NCBI RefSeq assembly: GCF_000283155.1
Contig: NW_004454197.1
Coordinates: 15,812,679-15,876,678 of the forward strand
From: Ceratotherium simum simum
Lineage: Eukaryota > Chordata > Mammalia > Perissodactyla > Rhinocerotidae
Direction of reading: 5' to 3'
Length of the DNA: 64,000 nucleotides
Under the pieces are notes generated by a model. That model had not been told where the DNA came from and ran no database searches. It saw only the letters and a list, made by a program, of their open reading frames with translations. The position numbers and the translations under genes are program-made. Position 1 is the stretch's first letter, and each line of letters begins with the position of its first letter. This document shows positions 61,611-64,000 of the stretch, piece by piece.

Positions 61611-62006
61611 CTGTGCTCCAGGCAGGCCTGTGTGGCCCCCATGGGAGATGGCAGACCAGAGCTGGAGGCAGAGGGGAAAGTCTCTTCATAACAGGAGGAC
61701 TCAGTCCCCGTTTGCTCTGGGCCATGGTGGGAAGCCCAGCCACGACTCTGCTCCTCACATGGGTGGCCAGGTTGGCTGAACAGGCAAGAGGCCCCGTTCT
61801 CTAATGGCTGGTTGATTTCCAGGTTGAAAGCTTCTCCTTCCCACTGCCCCTCCTTGGCCGCCCTGCCCTTTGCAGCCTGGGCCCTGGGAGGCCGTGGTGA
61901 CATCCGAAGCTCACAGCACGTTCATTGCCCTCTGCACAAATCCTCTTCACATCAGCCAGGTCCTGATCGGGGGTGGGCATGCTAATCTAATTGGCCCTTT
62001 CCCCCT

Positions 62007-62040
62007 CTGTAATTACTGTAATCTATAACAATAATTACAG
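62007..62040. promoter_or_regulatory. Inverted TAATTA motif pair (candidate homeodomain site cluster)
   Basis: A perfect 9-bp inverted repeat, CTGTAATTA at 62007-62015 and TAATTACAG at 62032-62040, with a 16-bp spacer. Both arms contain the TAATTA homeodomain-type core. More TAAT/ATTG motifs lie within 30 bp upstream (GCTAATCTAATTGG). The surrounding 100 bp is AT-rich in an otherwise GC-rich stretch. Function is inference. Confidence 0.35.
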
Positions 62041-62409
62041 TCCATTTTTGTTTAGTGCCACTTATCTAAATGTGGATGTGCACTACGGAGATTGCTAATA
62101 GAAATAAGCCCCTGGGTGAGGTGGCAGGTGAGGAGGGCTGTGGGGGAGAACGCAGCCACACAGCCATGGCGACCGCCTTTGCCTTCGCGAACCCGTTGCT
62201 GCCCTCCCGGGATGCCCCCCTTTCCGCTGGAGAACAGCATGCCTGCAGGCAGGCGGGCCCTTGAGCCATTGGGAAAGAGGCAGGATTGTCCCGTCAACTC
62301 TAGTGGAGTGACTCCCTAGGGAGTGGGTCATCTTAGACCTGGGAGCCAGAGTCACCACTGGCTACAGTGCCCGGGAGGTGGCCACCGCAGTCTGGGTGCA
62401 AAGTCCTTC

Positions 62410-62520
62410 GAGGACAGGATGACTTCCTCTACACCCAGTTTCTCAAATGCCTAATGCGATGTCTGGCACATGGTAGGAGCCTAACAAGTGTTTGGCAAAT
62501 GGTGTAAAAGCAGCATTAAA
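62410..62520. repeat. MIR/L2-age tail
   Basis: Short stretch with 'ctaatgcgatgtctggcaca', 'tggtaggagcctaacaagtg' and 'tttggcaaatggtg', like the end of MIR/L2-type repeats. Confidence 0.5.
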
Positions 62521-62696
62521 GAAAATGTGCCCTCTAGGCTGACCACGATCTAGGCAGCTTTCTCTCCTCGAGTCGGGACAGGCTCACAGATAGAAGTCTG
62601 TCAGTGCCTCTGTGATTTGGGGAAGGTGATTGCTTGGGGGGATAACTTATGAAAAAACATTTCATTTTACATAGCATTATGTAGTTGGGCCATACA

Positions 62697-62752
62697 CACA
62701 GAGAGAGAGTGTGTGTGTTTGTGTGTGGTGTGTTGTATGTGTATGTGTGTGC
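62697..62752 (+). repeat. GA/TG simple repeat
   Basis: GAGAGAGAG followed by interrupted TG units. Confidence 0.85.
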
Positions 62753-64000
62753 ACTTGTTTGCTGCACTGTCATGGCCATTTTTCTTTTTCCTTCTATTGG
62801 AGTGGAGCTAATCTTCTGTCTTCAGTTTTACCCTGAGCCAGAGAAATTTCGCAGTTTGATTCTAGGGCTTGGAAGTCTGGAGGATGGTGGTGGTTGTGGT
62901 GATAGAGACTTGGGTACAAACCATTTATTACTGGAGGCTTCGCTGTGAAGTCCAATGGGACTTCTTTACTGACCACATTGGACAACAGGAACAGAGCAAA
63001 AGGAAGTCACCACCCCTGTCCTTGGGGACTGGTGGAGACAATTATCTCATTCCAGACTGCAAGCCTCAGACTCCGGAGGTGGTGCTCCATCAATATGTAA
63101 AGGTGGCTGAGTCCTTATCTAAATTACAGTGGCAACCCCTCACCTCCCCCTTCTGCACACCGGGGGATCTGGGCATCTCAGGGAAGCTGCCTTCCTCCGA
63201 GTCACCCAGTATTCTCGTCTCTTTCCCGCCTCCCTGGAACTCATCTCATGCTCATTTTATCTCCTGCTGTGCGTCTCTTTCCCTGGTGTTGCTCTGAACC
63301 ACTATGGAACCAAACTCTTCCTTTGATTTACAAAAGTGACCCCAACACAGGGCTGTTGCAGTAGCAGAGTTTCCATGCAAGTTTGGAGATTTTCAGAGAC
63401 CAGCATAGGGCGTTCGTTACCCACCTATTTAGCCTCTGAGTTTAAAAGCTTCTCCACCCCAGTCAAGTTTATTTCTCATTCATATAAAATCCACACCCAG
63501 TGTTTCCTGATCGCTAGTGTGCACATGTGTGTGTGTGTGCATGATCTGCTCCTCTCGGTCATGCTGGGCCGCAAACTGAATGACTGGTCCCAAAGCAACA
63601 CTGGGTGAGAATATCCTGTCTGCAGACAGGGGAAAGCATGGGGATCTCCTTGGAGAACTGTTGCCAGGCCTAGAAGTGTCACCTGGCCATGCTTAAATGG
63701 AAGTGAGGCTGGAAATCCAGTCCAACTGTGTGCTCAGAGAGAAAAGATAAAGAACCTGGTAATCAGCTATAACACCCTGCCACAGTTAGCCCTTCTGGTC
63801 ATCATTATAATGTGTCGTCTTTCTTCCCTCACACAGAACATATGCACCCTATCCTCAAAGGGGACAACCCTAAAATCCCATCTGCTGTCTAGATCTGGTC
63901 CAAAGGCCAGTGATTCTGGACTCCATCGGCTTACGATGAGGCTCCTTGCAGTCCTGCAACTCAGGAGCTAAAACCAGCAAACTGATACCTCTGATTACCT
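62753..64000. other. Intron sequence at window end, nothing recognised
   Basis: Unique-looking sequence with a short GT repeat at 63524-63541. Open frames up to 142 codons (62869-63297) show no domain. The next GRID1 exon is not present. Confidence 0.55.

Larger units (their letters stand above)
18256..64000 (+). other. GRID1: GRID1 intron, at least 45.7 kb, continues beyond the window
   Basis: It begins with donor GTAAGC; no acceptor or GRID1 exon was found before the window ends. From 18.3 to 24.3 kb it is mostly unique, with one ERE and a CA repeat. From 24.3 to 48.1 kb it is an antisense L1-dominated block. From 48.1 to 64 kb it is mostly unique sequence with two EREs, one hAT element, MIR/L2-age repeats, a CpG-dense block and an assembly gap. 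Delta-receptor genes are known for very large introns. Confidence 0.85.

Noticed and set aside
18256..64000. The next GRID1 exon (expected to begin LATWDSEKGL)
   Set aside because: No matching sequence with a preceding acceptor was found; it must lie beyond 64000 or, less likely, within the gap at 54888-54987.

Overview
The window is 64 kb of a placental mammal genome. It covers an internal part of the gene for the orphan ionotropic glutamate receptor GluD1 (GRID1), which runs left to right on the + strand. The host is most likely a perissodactyl (horse, rhinoceros or tapir group), because at least ten tRNA-derived SINEs here have the structure of the Equine Repetitive Element (ERE): a tRNA-like head ending in the GGGCCGGCCC-type end, a body with the repeated 'gagctaacatc' motif, and an A/T tail. 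The species cannot be fixed from the sequence alone.

Layout. Three short phase-0 coding exons lie in the first 18.3 kb, at 2557-2727, 16528-16689 and 18136-18255. Together they encode 151 consecutive residues of the extracellular amino-terminal domain of GluD1. Neither the preceding nor the following GRID1 exon was found, so everything from 18256 to 64000 belongs to one intron of at least 45.7 kb. No other protein-coding gene, tRNA, rRNA or known microRNA could be supported. The many short open frames are chance frames or transposon remnants.

The region from about 24.3 to 48.1 kb is AT-rich and is almost entirely LINE-1 sequence inserted antisense to GRID1. Its core is a structurally full-length but decayed L1 (30595-37777) with an almost perfect 15-bp target-site duplication. 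It sits inside an older L1 and has itself been hit by an ERE (32199-32386). Older DNA transposons (two Tigger-like, two hAT-like), MIR/L2-age repeats and two LTR-like blocks fill other parts. The flanks (about 0.1-24 kb and 49-64 kb) are GC-richer, mostly unique intron sequence with MIR/L2 fragments.

Points worth a second look: a roughly 525-bp interrupted AGY trinucleotide array (5932-6456); a CpG-dense block deep in the intron (53861-54303); a 74-bp inverted repeat inside the L1 5' UTR; ten out of ten EREs on the minus strand; a 100-N assembly gap inside an ERE whose flanks repeat the same SINE segment; and a few short motif clusters that could be intronic regulatory elements. I found no evidence of a novel multi-gene system. 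This is an intronic, transposon-rich mammalian locus.
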